A DNA stretch of 64,000 nucleotides from Amycolatopsis sp. NBRC 101858 (GTDB lineage Bacteria; Actinomycetota; Actinomycetes; Mycobacteriales; Pseudonocardiaceae). A program made the position numbers and the translations under genes. This document shows, piece after piece, positions 1 to 8,256 of this stretch (position 1 is its first letter; each line of letters begins with the position of its first letter). A model generated the notes under the pieces. It saw nothing but the letters and a program-made list of their open reading frames with translations. It was not told the DNA's origin and searched no databases. The stretch spans positions 558,001 through 622,000 of the forward strand of contig NZ_BSTD01000003.1 of assembly GCF_030269325.1 (NCBI RefSeq). Direction: 5' to 3'.

Positions 1-361
1 TCGTGTAGAGCGCGCGGACCAGCGACTGGCACTCGTTGTCCTGGAAGAAGTCGTGCGTCTTGCCGTACGACTTCGAGGCGCACTCGTTGGACTTCGCCGG
101 CCCGGCGACCAGCGTGAACTGGTACTTCCCGGTGTTCTGGGCCGGCGGCTGCGCGACCGGCTCGTCGGGCGTCGAGTCGTGCCGGATCAGGAACCAGAGC
201 AGCCCGGAGACGACGGCGATCGCGACCAGCCCGGCGCCCCTGAGCAGCAGGGACCGGGTGTCGCGCGCCGGAGGTCCCGGCACGGGCGGGCGGGGCTGCG
301 GGGGCACCGCGCCCAGCGGGGCCGTGTCGGACGGGCCTGGGGTGAAATGCGCACCAACCAC
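1..361 (-). CDS. Membrane-anchored hypothetical protein (3' end outside window)
   Basis: The N-terminal 120 residues can be read; the gene runs off the left edge. The start chosen is a GTG at 361, because this frame gives a coherent protein: a proline-rich cytoplasmic N-terminus (about residues 4-28), one hydrophobic membrane helix (about 34-55, LLLRGAGLVAIAVVSGLLWF), a short Asp/Pro-rich linker, then an extracytoplasmic segment with two cysteines and the motif YGKTHDFF..ECQSLVRALYT. This pattern is familiar from uncharacterised actinobacterial single-pass membrane proteins. No function is known to me. It lies 34 nt downstream of the aminotransferase gene on the same strand and could share its transcript. 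Confidence 0.7.
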   Translation of the reverse strand, partial: MVGAHFTPGPSDTAPLGAVPPQPRPPVPGPPARDTRSLLLRGAGLVAIAVVSGLLWFLIRHDSTPDEPVAQPPAQNTGKYQFTLVAGPAKSNECASKSYGKTHDFFQDNECQSLVRALYT

Positions 362-395
362 GAGGCCATACGGTAGTTCACCGTCTCCGGCGCGT

Positions 396-1409
396 TCACT
401 CGAATGCGCGTAAGACGCGTTCGACGTCGTCAGCGGTGTTGTAGAGGTGGAAACCGACCCGCACCCGGCCACCGCGGACGCTCGAGACGATCCCGGCCGC
501 CGCGACCCGCTCCGGATCGGCGTCGAGCGACACGATCGGGGTACCTCGCGGGGGTAGCCCGAGCTTCTCGAGCAGCTGGTCGGCCAGGCCGGTGTTGTGC
601 GCCGCGACCTGCGCGAGGTCGAGGCCGCCGAGGTACTCCAGCGCGGCGGCCGCGCCGACCTGGGCGAGCCAGACCGGCGAGAGGTCGAACGCGCGGGCGT
701 CGCCGGCCAGGCGCAGCGGGAGGCCGTAGACCGTGGCCCACGGGTCCTCCCCCGCGTACCAGTTCGCCGCGACCGGCCGGGTCCGGTCGCGGGCGTCCGG
801 CCGCACGGCGAGCCACGCGCAGCCGCGCGGGGACAGCAGCCACTTGTAGCCCGCCGCGACCACCCAGTCCGCCCAGGCGACGTCCAGGGGCAGCCAGCCC
901 ACGGCCTGGGTGGCGTCGAGCAGCACCGCCGCCCCGGCGGCCTCGGCGGCCGCCCGCAGCGCGGGGAGGTCCACGAGCCGGCCGTCGGCGGACTGGACGA
1001 CGCTCACCGCGACGACGTCGTGGCCCTCGACCCGCTCGGGCAGCAGCTCCAGCGGGACCTCGGTCACCGTGACGCCGGGGGCGGCCGCGAACGGGAAGGT
1101 CACGCTGGTGAAGTCCCCTTCGGCGGCGAGCACGCGGGTGCCGGCGGGCAGCGCGGCGGCGACGTTCGCGACCAGCTGCGAGGCCGACGCGCCGATCGCG
1201 ACGTGCCCGGGTTCGACGCCGAGCAGGCGCGCGAACCCGGCCCGGGACCGGTCGACGTACCGGTCGAACTCCCCCGGCCGGGTCGCGCCGGTGCGCCACC
1301 GTTCGACGGACTCGGCCACCGCGGCGGCCACCGGGGCCGGCGGGATGCCGACGCTGGGCGTGTTCAGGTAGCCGGGCGGGACGGCGAAGTCGCTTCCGAA
1401 GGCGCGCAT
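396..1409 (-). CDS. Class V aminotransferase-like PLP enzyme
   Basis: The 337-residue protein has the fold-type I class V layout (cysteine desulfurase / isopenicillin N epimerase superfamily). The N-terminal YLNTPSVG..PP motif is followed by GASASQLVANVA near residue 73, the cofactor aspartate in VLLDATQAVGWLPLD near 165, and the Schiff-base lysine in the motif AAGYKWLLSPRG near 188. The length is somewhat short for the family (usually 360-400). The substrate cannot be told from sequence; amino-acid desulfuration, epimerisation or transamination are all possible. It lies 31 nt downstream of the PEP mutase-like gene, same strand. No good Shine-Dalgarno precedes the ATG at 1409. Confidence 0.85.
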   Translation of the reverse strand: MRAFGSDFAVPPGYLNTPSVGIPPAPVAAAVAESVERWRTGATRPGEFDRYVDRSRAGFARLLGVEPGHVAIGASASQLVANVAAALPAGTRVLAAEGDFTSVTFPFAAAPGVTVTEVPLELLPERVEGHDVVAVSVVQSADGRLVDLPALRAAAEAAGAAVLLDATQAVGWLPLDVAWADWVVAAGYKWLLSPRGCAWLAVRPDARDRTRPVAANWYAGEDPWATVYGLPLRLAGDARAFDLSPVWLAQVGAAAALEYLGGLDLAQVAAHNTGLADQLLEKLGLPPRGTPIVSLDADPERVAAAGIVSSVRGGRVRVGFHLYNTADDVERVLRAFE

Positions 1410-1440
1410 GGTCTTCAGGCTGGCAGACCGGGCAATCCGA

Positions 1441-2205
1441 TTACGGCAGCAGCGCCACGACGTCGGCGTAGCCCGGCGGGCTCAGCGGCAGGGCGTCGCC
1501 GTCGCGGACCGCCAGCGCCGTTGCGGCCGCCGCCTGCAGGGCCATGCGGTACGGGAGCGAACCGAGGCTGACCCGCGCGACGCCCAGGTCCGCCAGCCCG
1601 GCGAAGGTGACCTTGCCGGGCAGGAACAGCAGGTTGACCGGGAGGCCGAAGCCGACGATCCGCTCGACGTCCGCCGGGTCGGCCAGGCCGGGCACGAAGA
1701 CGCCGTCGGCGCCGGCCGCCGCGTAGGCCCGCACGCGATCTTCGGCGGTTCCGATCGCCTGGTCGCCGGACCAGTGGGTGTCGGTGCGGGCGTTGAGGAA
1801 CAGGCCCGGGACGCGGTCCTTCACCGCCTCGACCAGCGCGGACTGGACCTCGACCGGGGCGAGTGCGCCGTCGGCCCGGCCGTCTTCGAGGTTGACGCCG
1901 ACGGCACCGGCGTCGGCGAGTTCCGCGGCGAGGTCGGCCACGGCGGCGGGATCGGCGCTGAAGCCGTCGGCGATGTCGACGCTGACCAGGACGTCGAGCC
2001 GGGCCAGGCGGCGGGTCAGGGCGACGGTGGCGTCCCGCGTCGAGGGGGCACCGTCGGGCTCACCGGCCGCCGCGGACACGCCGAGGCTGGTGGTGCCGAG
2101 GGCGCGGAACCCCTGCGCGGCCAGGAAAGCGCCGACGCCGAACTCCCACGCGTTCGGCAGCAGCAGCGGGGTGCCGGGGAGGTGGAGGGCACGGAATTCG
2201 TCCAT
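1441..2205 (-). CDS. Isocitrate lyase/PEP mutase family protein
   Basis: The 254-residue protein belongs to the ICL/PEPM superfamily, a Mg-dependent TIM barrel that makes or breaks C-C or P-C bonds next to a carboxylate. Visible hallmarks are LLLPNAWEFGVGAFLA (about 14-29), GTTSLGVSAAAG, the metal-binding DIADGFSADP (about 77-86), the VNLEDGR segment and LNARTDTHW. The catalytic KxxCG-type loop of isocitrate lyase is not present, so a function like oxaloacetate or carboxyphosphonoenolpyruvate chemistry is more likely than glyoxylate-cycle activity. The precise substrate is unknown. It is the first gene of a possible minus-strand unit with the aminotransferase. Confidence 0.85.
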   Translation of the reverse strand: MDEFRALHLPGTPLLLPNAWEFGVGAFLAAQGFRALGTTSLGVSAAAGEPDGAPSTRDATVALTRRLARLDVLVSVDIADGFSADPAAVADLAAELADAGAVGVNLEDGRADGALAPVEVQSALVEAVKDRVPGLFLNARTDTHWSGDQAIGTAEDRVRAYAAAGADGVFVPGLADPADVERIVGFGLPVNLLFLPGKVTFAGLADLGVARVSLGSLPYRMALQAAAATALAVRDGDALPLSPPGYADVVALLP

Positions 2206-2254
2206 GCCCCGAACCTAGGAGCGGGACGCTTCGGCGGGCGCCGAACGGACGCGG

Positions 2255-2971
2255 TCACGGCCACAGCAGCGGCGCGGCGTGCCACACCGCCCAGCCGACG
2301 AGGGCGAACCACGCGGCGATCCACACGAACGCGGGGATTCCGGTGAACCGGGCGAGCAGGGCGGCGTCGTCCTGCCGGCCGCGGAACCCGGCACGGAGCC
2401 GGTTGAGGACGAGCACGCGCAGTCCGCCGATCTCGCTGGCCAGCAGCAGCCAGGCTTCGGCGTACGCGACGCCGTTCTGCAACCAGCCCGGCGCCCAGCG
2501 CACGGCCGAGTACGCAATCCCCCCGATGACGGCGACCGACGCCAGGGTGAGCAGGTCGCGGGCGAACAGCGCGATGAACACCATCGCCGCGGTGGTCAGG
2601 CCGAGCACGGCGGGGACGAGCCCGCGGTGCAGCAGCGCCGCGGCCCCCAGCCCGGCCAGCGGCGGCATCGCGTAGCCGGCGGCAGCGGTCAGGACCCCGG
2701 CGAACGGCGACGGGTTCCACTGCTCGGTGAAGCCGGACTCCGAGCCGGTGATCCCGATGCGGACGACGCCGCCTCCGGTCAGCAGGCTCATCAGCGCGTG
2801 GCCGCCTTCGTGGACCAGGGTGCCCAGGACGTTGGCCCCGGTCAGAAGGGTCCGCGTACCGGTGGCCGGCACGGCGAACGAGGGCGTCGCCACGGCGGCG
2901 GCCACCAGCGCGGTGACACCGACGAGCTCCCACCCCGGCGCGGGAACGGTCTCGTTGAGCACGGCGAACAC
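2255..2971 (-). CDS. M50B-like zinc metalloprotease, integral membrane
   Basis: The 238-residue multi-pass membrane protein carries the zinc-binding motif HEGGH at residues 54-58 inside a hydrophobic segment (NVLGTLVHEGGHALMSLLTGG). This is the arrangement of the M50B-like family common in actinobacteria. Four to six further hydrophobic segments follow (about 92-110, 115-150, 215-238). Site-2-type proteases cut within membranes, but members of this branch have no established substrate. The start was chosen at the first ATG; an upstream stop-free extension is not convincing. The stretch 2972-3058 upstream holds no gene. Confidence 0.8.
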   Translation of the reverse strand: MFAVLNETVPAPGWELVGVTALVAAAVATPSFAVPATGTRTLLTGANVLGTLVHEGGHALMSLLTGGGVVRIGITGSESGFTEQWNPSPFAGVLTAAAGYAMPPLAGLGAAALLHRGLVPAVLGLTTAAMVFIALFARDLLTLASVAVIGGIAYSAVRWAPGWLQNGVAYAEAWLLLASEIGGLRVLVLNRLRAGFRGRQDDAALLARFTGIPAFVWIAAWFALVGWAVWHAAPLLWP

Positions 2972-3058
2972 GCCGACGAGTGTCCCGTCCGGGGAGCCAC
3001 CCGGGCACCACGCGAGAGCCGGTTGTCCAGGAGCTGTCCACAGCCGCGCCCGGCGGAG

Positions 3059-3430
3059 CTAGGCCGAGGCGGGGGTGTGCTCCGCGTCGTAGGCGTCCCG
3101 GGCTTCCTGGACCGCCGTCATGTGCCGGCGGGCCCACTGGTCGAGCACCTCGAGGGGCTCGGACAGGTTGCGGCCCAGCGTCGTCAGCTCGTACTCGACC
3201 TTCGGCGGGATCACCGCGTACGCCGTGCGGGTCAGGATCCCGTCGCGGACCAGGCTGCGCAGCGTCTGGGTCAGGACCTTCTGCGAGATCCCGTCGACCC
3301 GGTGCCCGATCTCGGTGAACCGCAGCGGGCCGTCCCGCAGGGCACCGACGATGAGCACCGTCCACTGGTCGCCGATGCGGTCGAGCAGCTGGCGGGTCGG
3401 GCAGTTGCGGTCGTACGGGTTCGACAGCAC
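3059..3430 (-). CDS. HxlR-family winged-helix regulator
   Basis: The 123-residue protein is a complete HxlR regulator: a cysteine near the N-terminus (Cys11 in RNCPTRQLLDRIGDQWT), then LIVGALRDGPLRFTEIGHRVDGISQKVLTQTLRSLVRDGIL as the winged helix, and a C-terminal LEVLDQWARRHM dimer helix. The N-terminal cysteine may sense oxidants or electrophiles, as in several HxlR/YodB-type proteins. A 21-bp inverted repeat lies 12 nt before its start (3442-3462), consistent with autoregulation. Its other target is not evident, since the neighbouring TetR gene reads the same way and no divergent gene is present. Confidence 0.93.
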   Translation of the reverse strand: MLSNPYDRNCPTRQLLDRIGDQWTVLIVGALRDGPLRFTEIGHRVDGISQKVLTQTLRSLVRDGILTRTAYAVIPPKVEYELTTLGRNLSEPLEVLDQWARRHMTAVQEARDAYDAEHTPASA

Positions 3431-3441
3431 GGCGCGTCTCC

Positions 3442-3462
3442 TTACTTTCCCGGGGAGAGTAA
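3442..3462. promoter_or_regulatory. Palindromic operator of the HxlR gene
   Basis: The 21-bp inverted repeat TTACTTTCC..GGAGAGTAA has one mismatched pair around a single central base. It sits just upstream of the HxlR start and includes the Shine-Dalgarno area, so binding there would autorepress the gene. The assignment to HxlR is by position. Confidence 0.6.
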
Positions 3463-3470
3463 CACGCCGT

Positions 3471-4103
3471 TCAGGCGGTTGCGGCCATCAAGGTCGTGAA
3501 CAGGATGCGCAGGTGCCGGCGGCCGCGCTCCCAGCGGGCCTCCAGCTCCTCCTGGTCCCGCGTCGCCCAGCTCGCGATGAGGATGCCGCGCACGACGTCC
3601 ATCGCCGTGTACACCGCGTGCAGGAACTCGTGGTGCGCCGCGTGCTCCGGCAGCAGCGCCTTGCCGAACTCGACCAGGCTGGACGTCGCGATCGGCTCGA
3701 CCGCCGCCATCTGCCCGCGCAGCTCCGGATCCGTGCGGGCGGCGACCCACAGCTCGACCGTCGCCGAGAACACCGGCCCCTGGTGCATCTCCCACATCAG
3801 CTGCAGCGCGTCGCCGACCGGGTCGCTGGACGCGCGGAGGCGGTCGAGCTCGGCCATCGCGACCTCGGTGCGCTTCTCCGCCAGGTGCCGGATCGCCGAG
3901 GTCACCAGGTCGGCCTTCGTCGGGAAGTGGTGGACCTGTGCGCCGCGCGTGACGCCGGCGCGGTCGGCCACCCGCGTGGTCGTCGTGCCCGCGTAGCCGT
4001 ATTCGACGAGGCAGTCGATCGTCGCGTCGAGCAGCCGCACGCGCATCGCCGCGCTGCGTTCCTCCTGGGTGCGGCCGGTCGATCCCCGTCGTGGCGCTGA
4101 CAT
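3471..4103 (-). CDS. TetR/AcrR-family transcriptional regulator
   Basis: The 210-residue protein has the TetR N-terminal helix-turn-helix at about residues 22-68 (LLDATIDCLVEYGYAGTTTTRVADRAGVTRGAQVHHFPTK) and a helical ligand domain with a charged middle. It has 40 bp of non-coding DNA upstream of the HxlR operator on the 3' side and is separated by 9 bp from the SRPBCC gene stop, so both could be co-transcribed. The ligand is unknown. No palindrome is seen directly upstream of its ATG because the SRPBCC gene occupies that space. Confidence 0.9.
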   Translation of the reverse strand: MSAPRRGSTGRTQEERSAAMRVRLLDATIDCLVEYGYAGTTTTRVADRAGVTRGAQVHHFPTKADLVTSAIRHLAEKRTEVAMAELDRLRASSDPVGDALQLMWEMHQGPVFSATVELWVAARTDPELRGQMAAVEPIATSSLVEFGKALLPEHAAHHEFLHAVYTAMDVVRGILIASWATRDQEELEARWERGRRHLRILFTTLMAATA

Positions 4104-4112
4104 GCGCCCACT

Positions 4113-4553
4113 TTATGGGGCCGCGCGCACCCCGGCCGCGTCGACCAGCCCGGCGACCACCTGCCCGATGAAGCGGCCGAGGAACCGGCGGTAGAACCAG
4201 CCGGTGCCGGGGATCTTCGGGGTGAACGTCGAGTGCCAGTGGATCTCCGTGCCGCCGTCGGCCGGGGACAGGTCGACGTAGGCGACGTAGTCCCGCAGCG
4301 GCAGGCCGTGGTCCAGCGCGTAGCCGAACCGGCGGCCGGGCTCGAGCGCGACGATCTTCTCGTACGAGCGGATACCGCCGGTGCGGAACAGGCGGATCGC
4401 GCCGAGACCTTCGGGCTCACCCTCGCCTTCGCGGACCAGCTCGAACGACCCCAGGGGCGACCAGCGGGGCCAGCTCGCGCCGTCCCGCAGCAACGCGTAC
4501 ACCGTGTCGGCGTCCGCGGCCGTCACGCCGCGGACCGAAATTCTCTGTACCAT
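4113..4553 (-). CDS. SRPBCC (polyketide cyclase/START-like) protein
   Basis: The 146-residue SRPBCC-fold protein (MVQRISVRGVTAADADTVYALL, then DGASWPRWSPLG, LFRTGGIRSYEKIVALEPGRRFGYAL, EIHWHSTFTP) resembles polyketide cyclase/dehydrase-type lipid- or small-molecule-binding proteins. The ATG at 4553 was preferred over an in-frame ATG 36 nt upstream, because the longer form starts with a non-family segment that would run through the operator pair. Even the chosen ATG lies inside the left operator palindrome. It is divergent from the TetR gene at 4577, whose product is its likely repressor. Confidence 0.8.
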   Translation of the reverse strand: MVQRISVRGVTAADADTVYALLRDGASWPRWSPLGSFELVREGEGEPEGLGAIRLFRTGGIRSYEKIVALEPGRRFGYALDHGLPLRDYVAYVDLSPADGGTEIHWHSTFTPKIPGTGWFYRRFLGRFIGQVVAGLVDAAGVRAAP

Positions 4554-4576
4554 TTGGTACGTGTACCATTCGGTAC
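4547..4576. promoter_or_regulatory. Tandem TetR operator between SRPBCC and TetR genes
   Basis: Two 14-bp palindromes lie 16 bp apart centre to centre: GTACCATTTGGTAC (4547-4560; perfect arms GTACCA/TGGTAC) and GTACCATTCGGTAC (4563-4576; one mismatch). The right site ends at the base before the TetR ATG, and the left site contains the SRPBCC ATG. Such a pair is the classical layout for a TetR that represses itself and a divergent target. Confidence 0.85.
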
Positions 4577-5110
4577 ATGATCGACGCAAGCCCGCGCGTG
4601 AAGCTCCTCGACGCGGCGATCGACCACATCGCCCACCACGGCGGCGCGGACCGGAGCCTGCGGGCGCTGGCCACCGCGCTCGGCACCAGCCACCGCATGC
4701 TGATCTACCACTTCGGCTCCAAGGAAGGCCTGCTCACGGCGGTGGCGCGCGAGGTCGAGGCCCGGCAGCGGGCGGCGCTGGCCGACCTCGACCCGGCGGA
4801 GTTCTGGCACCGGCTGACCGCGGACGACCTGCGGGCCAACGAAAAGCTCTTCTTCCAGCTCTACGGCCAGGCCCTCGGCGGCACCCCGGGCACCACCGAG
4901 TTCCTCGACGGCGTCATCCAGGACTGGCTCGGCCCGATCGAGGCGCTGCTGGCGGCGCGCGGCGTCCCCGAAGCCGACCGTGCCGCCCACGCCCGGCTCG
5001 GCCTCGCCGTCACGCGCGGCCTGCTGCTCGACCTCGTCACGACCGGCGACCGCGACGCCGTGAACGCCGCGATGGCGCAGTTCCTGGCGATGTCCGAGAA
5101 GCTCGCGTGA
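4577..5110 (+). CDS. TetR-family transcriptional regulator
   Basis: The 177-residue TetR protein has its HTH at about residues 8-50 (LLDAAIDHIAHHGGADRSLRALATALGTSHRMLIYHFGSK); the RMLIYHFGSKEGLL recognition helix is typical. The ATG directly abuts the operator palindrome, leaving no room for a ribosome binding site. A TACCAT box (4564-4569) ends 7 nt before the ATG, so the mRNA is probably leaderless. It probably represses itself and the divergent SRPBCC gene. The CocE-type hydrolase gene begins 10 bp after its stop and may be part of the same transcript. Confidence 0.92.
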   Translation: MIDASPRVKLLDAAIDHIAHHGGADRSLRALATALGTSHRMLIYHFGSKEGLLTAVAREVEARQRAALADLDPAEFWHRLTADDLRANEKLFFQLYGQALGGTPGTTEFLDGVIQDWLGPIEALLAARGVPEADRAAHARLGLAVTRGLLLDLVTTGDRDAVNAAMAQFLAMSEKLA

Positions 5111-5120
5111 TACTGGCGAA

Positions 5121-6845
5121 ATGCGACTGCTACTGGGGTTTCTGGCCGCACTGATCACCACGACCGGGCTCGTGCCCGCGGCGTCCGCTTCGGAAAGCCG
5201 GCCGATCCACGAGACGGCCTGGGTCGAAACCGGCACCGACCAGGACCGTGACGGGAAGCCCGACCGCGTCGCCGCCGACGTCATCCGGCCGGACGCGCGG
5301 GTGCGCGTCCCGGTGATCCTCGACGTCAGCCCGTACTACGCGTGCTGCGGCCGGGGCAACGAGTCGCAGAAGAAGACCTACGCGCCGGACGGCACGCCGC
5401 AGCAGTTCCCGCTGTTCCTCGACAACTACTTCGTGCCACGCGGGTACGCCGTCGTGCTCGCCGACGTCGGCGGGACGAACCGGTCTTCGGGCTGCTTCGA
5501 CGACGTCGCCGACGGGATCGCCGTCGTGAACTGGCTCAACGGCCGCGCGAAGGCGTTCGACGCTCCCGAAGGCGGCCGGCCGGTGACAGCGGACTGGGCC
5601 ACCGGGGACGTCGGCGCGATCGGGAAGTCCCAGGACGGCGCCACCGCGATCGGCATGGCCGCGTCCGGCGTCCGGGGGCTGAAGACCGTGGTGCCGATCG
5701 AAGGCGTCGCCGACAACTACAGCCAGCTCATCGCGAACGGCGCTCCCCTGGCCACGCCGGAGAACACCGGCTCGGCGTTCACCTACAACGAGCGCGCGGC
5801 CGAGCTGTGCAAGCCGTTCGAAGCGGACCTGAAGACGCGGATGGGCACGAACGGCGACTACACCGCCTACTGGCGGAGCGTGCACTACGTGCCGCGGCCC
5901 GGGCAGGCGAGCGTGCTCGTCGCGCAGGGCTTCGGGGACAGCGCCGTGGCGCCGAACCAGTTCGCCTCCTACTGGGACGCGCTCGGCCGCGCCGGTGTGC
6001 CGCGCAAGGCGTGGCTGAGCCAGGCCGGGCACGTCGACCCGTTCGACCTGCAGCGCGCGCAGTGGGTGGCGACGCTGGGCCGCTGGTTCGACCGCTGGCT
6101 GCGGGGCGTCCGCAACGGCGTCGAGACCGAGCCGGCGGTGCACCTCGAGATCGCGCCGGACCGGTGGACCGACGTCCGGAGCTGGCCGCCCGCGAGTCTT
6201 CCGGCGACCTTCCGGCCGAGCGCCGACGGCACGCTCGGACTCCGCGGCTCGGGCACGGCCACCGTCGTCGACGACCCGGCTGTCGGACGCGAGGAGTGGG
6301 CGACCGGAGCTTCGGCGGCGAGGTTCACCGGCGCCCCCTTGACCTCGGCGGTGCGGCTCGCCGGGTTGCCGTCGGTGACGATCACCGCGTCGTCCGACAA
6401 GACCGCCGCCCGGCTCGGCGTCGCGCTCGTCGACTACGGCCCCGCCGACGTGCGCAACACCGCGAACTACGGCAGCGGGATCAAGAACCTGACGACGTCG
6501 TCGTGCTGGGGTGTGAGCCGGCCCGGGGACTCCGCCTGCTTCCTCGACACGGCGGCCGACCTGGTGCACGTGGACCACCGGATCGTCGCGGCAGGCTGGG
6601 CCGACCTCGGGCACCACGCGTCGCCGCGCCACGGCGAGCCGCTCGTCCCTGGGCGGGCGTACTCGATGACGTTCACGCTGACCGCGCTCGACCACGTCGT
6701 CCCGGCGGGGCACCGGCTCGGCCTGCTCCTCGGCGGCACCGACGGGCAGCTGTTCGACCCGGCGCTGCCGGCGCTGGGCGACACGCTGACGTTCGACCTC
6801 GCGCGGACGTCGGTCACCGTCGGCCTTACAAAGCCCGAACACTAG
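5121..6845 (+). CDS. Secreted CocE/NonD-family hydrolase (X-Pro dipeptidyl-peptidase like)
   Basis: The 574-residue exported hydrolase has a signal peptide at 1-24 (MRLLLGFLAALITTTGLVPAASA). The alpha/beta-hydrolase domain has the nucleophile Ser170 in GKSQDG and a tryptophan-free oxyanion strand YAVVLADVGGTNRSSG (109-124). The acid/His part (GFGDSAVAPNQF and QAGHVDPF) follows, and a C-terminal jelly-roll domain (about 360-574) is typical for S15/CocE enzymes. Family members cleave X-Pro dipeptides or esters such as cocaine. The ATG is only weakly preceded by a Shine-Dalgarno. The gene may be coupled to the upstream TetR gene. Confidence 0.88.
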   Translation: MRLLLGFLAALITTTGLVPAASASESRPIHETAWVETGTDQDRDGKPDRVAADVIRPDARVRVPVILDVSPYYACCGRGNESQKKTYAPDGTPQQFPLFLDNYFVPRGYAVVLADVGGTNRSSGCFDDVADGIAVVNWLNGRAKAFDAPEGGRPVTADWATGDVGAIGKSQDGATAIGMAASGVRGLKTVVPIEGVADNYSQLIANGAPLATPENTGSAFTYNERAAELCKPFEADLKTRMGTNGDYTAYWRSVHYVPRPGQASVLVAQGFGDSAVAPNQFASYWDALGRAGVPRKAWLSQAGHVDPFDLQRAQWVATLGRWFDRWLRGVRNGVETEPAVHLEIAPDRWTDVRSWPPASLPATFRPSADGTLGLRGSGTATVVDDPAVGREEWATGASAARFTGAPLTSAVRLAGLPSVTITASSDKTAARLGVALVDYGPADVRNTANYGSGIKNLTTSSCWGVSRPGDSACFLDTAADLVHVDHRIVAAGWADLGHHASPRHGEPLVPGRAYSMTFTLTALDHVVPAGHRLGLLLGGTDGQLFDPALPALGDTLTFDLARTSVTVGLTKPEH

Positions 6846-6910
6846 GCGGACGCCCTCCGAACACCACCCCGCCAAAGTTCTCCTCGCAAGCACGACACGA
6901 GGGAGACGAC

Positions 6911-7330
6911 ATGCGAGGAACCACCTGGACGCGGCTGGCGCTGGCGGGCTGCGGGAGCGCGGCCTGCCTGCTGGTGGCGGCGCCGCTGGCCTCGGCGCAG
7001 ACGACGTCGCCGGCGCCGGTCGCGCCGATCACGCTCAGCCCCGAGGAGTCGCAGCAGGTCTGCGGCGACTGGGTGCCGAAGCTGCAGAAGCGCGCCGACA
7101 ACCTGGAGAAGCGGATCAACGGCGGTCCCGAGGTCGCCGGTTCGGTCGCCAACCTGAAGGCACGCGCCCAGGACCAGCGCGCGGCCGGGCACGAGGACCG
7201 CGCCAAGAAGCTCGACGACCGCGCCACCAAGCGCCAGGGCAAGGCCGGCGAGCTGACCACGGCGAAGCAGAAGCTGGACGCCTTCGCGTCGGCGCACTGC
7301 AAGCCCGCGGCCCCGGCGCCGACCAAGTGA
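6911..7330 (+). CDS. Small secreted helical protein
   Basis: The 139-residue exported protein has a signal peptide of about 30 residues (MRGTTWTRLALAGCGSAACL, cleavage near ASAQT). The mature part starts ITLSPEESQQVCGDWVPKLQKR and consists of amphipathic, Lys/Arg/Asp-rich helix likely to form a coiled coil. It has two mature cysteines (CGDW and HCKP) and a Pro/Ala tail. A GAGGGAGAC ribosome site precedes the ATG. No family known to me matches. It overlaps the next lipoprotein gene by GTGA, so the two are translationally coupled and possibly act together at the envelope ahead of the two-component system. Confidence 0.75.
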   Translation: MRGTTWTRLALAGCGSAACLLVAAPLASAQTTSPAPVAPITLSPEESQQVCGDWVPKLQKRADNLEKRINGGPEVAGSVANLKARAQDQRAAGHEDRAKKLDDRATKRQGKAGELTTAKQKLDAFASAHCKPAAPAPTK

Positions 7331-7524
7331 GGGCGGCGAGGATCGCGGCAGCGGTCGGGGCCGCCGCGCTCATCGCGCTCGGCTGCTCGGCCTGCCGCGA
7401 CAACCTGATGGGATCACCGGACTCCGGTTCGCCCCCGGCGTCGTCGGTGTCTTCGGAGCTCAGCGGGATCGAGTCGACGCTGAACGGCGTCGAATCCGAC
7501 ATGAACAGCGATGGCTCACCCTGA
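7327..7524 (+). CDS. Small lipoprotein
   Basis: The 65-residue protein starts at a GTG that overlaps the previous stop (GTGA). A basic start and hydrophobic stretch lead to the lipobox ALGC, with Cys20 as the predicted lipidated residue. The remainder is a short Ser/Gly/Asp-rich tail (about 45 residues). It is too short to be an enzyme. The location upstream of a response regulator/histidine kinase pair suggests an envelope accessory or signalling role, which is an inference. Confidence 0.65.
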   Translation: MRAARIAAAVGAAALIALGCSACRDNLMGSPDSGSPPASSVSSELSGIESTLNGVESDMNSDGSP

Positions 7525-7569
7525 CCGGCTAGCGTCTCCCCGTCGATGACGGCGGAGACGGGAGCAGGC

Positions 7570-8256
7570 ATGGGGTCACCGGGGCGCGGCCTCGTCCTCG
7601 TGGTCGAGGACGAGGCCGCGATCGCCGAGCTGGCGGCGCTCTACCTCAAGCGCGACGGCTTCGGCGTGCACGTCGAGGCCGACGGCGGCCGGGCGCTGGA
7701 CGCCGTCCGGCGGCTCAAGCCGGTGGCGATCGTGCTCGACATCGGACTGTCCGGATTGGACGGTATCGAGATCTGCAAGGCGCTGCGCGCGGCCGGCGAC
7801 TGGACGCCGGTGCTGTTCGTCACCGCCCGCGACGACGAGCTGGACCGCTTGCTGGGCTTGGAAATCGGCGCCGACGACTACCTGACCAAGCCGTTCAGCC
7901 CGCGCGAGCTGGCCGCCCGGGTCCGGACCGTGCTGCGGCGTGCGTCCGGCGCGGCTCCGGCACCCGCTGCGTTGACCGTCGGCGGCGCGCGCGTCGACCT
8001 CACGAGCCGCCGGGCCTGGGCGGGCGAGACGGAGATCTCCCTGACGTCCACCGAGTTCGACCTCCTCACGCACCTGCTCCGGCACCCGGGGCAGGTGCTT
8101 TCGCGCGACCAGCTGCTGAGCGCCGTCTGGGGGTACGCCGCCGCGGCGGGCACGCGGACCGTGGACGTCCACGTGGCGCAGCTGCGGGCGAAACTGGGGA
8201 CGTCGAGTCCGATCCGGACGGTGCGCGGCATCGGCTACGCGGCGGACCCGGCATGA
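7570..8256 (+). CDS. OmpR-family response regulator
   Basis: The 228-residue response regulator has a receiver domain with the acidic pocket EDE (13-15), phospho-acceptor Asp57 in VLDIGLSGLDG and Lys of YLTKPF. It also has a C-terminal winged helix (TSTEFDLLTHLLRHPGQVLSRDQLL, then RTVDVHVAQLRAKLG). The ATG at 7570 was chosen because GGAG (7561-7564) lies 5 nt upstream; an in-frame ATG at 7546 would add 8 residues without a good site. The stop overlaps the kinase start by ATGA, so the two are translationally coupled. Confidence 0.95.
   Translation: MGSPGRGLVLVVEDEAAIAELAALYLKRDGFGVHVEADGGRALDAVRRLKPVAIVLDIGLSGLDGIEICKALRAAGDWTPVLFVTARDDELDRLLGLEIGADDYLTKPFSPRELAARVRTVLRRASGAAPAPAALTVGGARVDLTSRRAWAGETEISLTSTEFDLLTHLLRHPGQVLSRDQLLSAVWGYAAAAGTRTVDVHVAQLRAKLGTSSPIRTVRGIGYAADPA

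Noticed and set aside
3471..4103. Assigning the HxlR operator to the TetR gene at 3471
   Set aside because: The palindrome is downstream of the TetR stop and directly upstream of the HxlR start.
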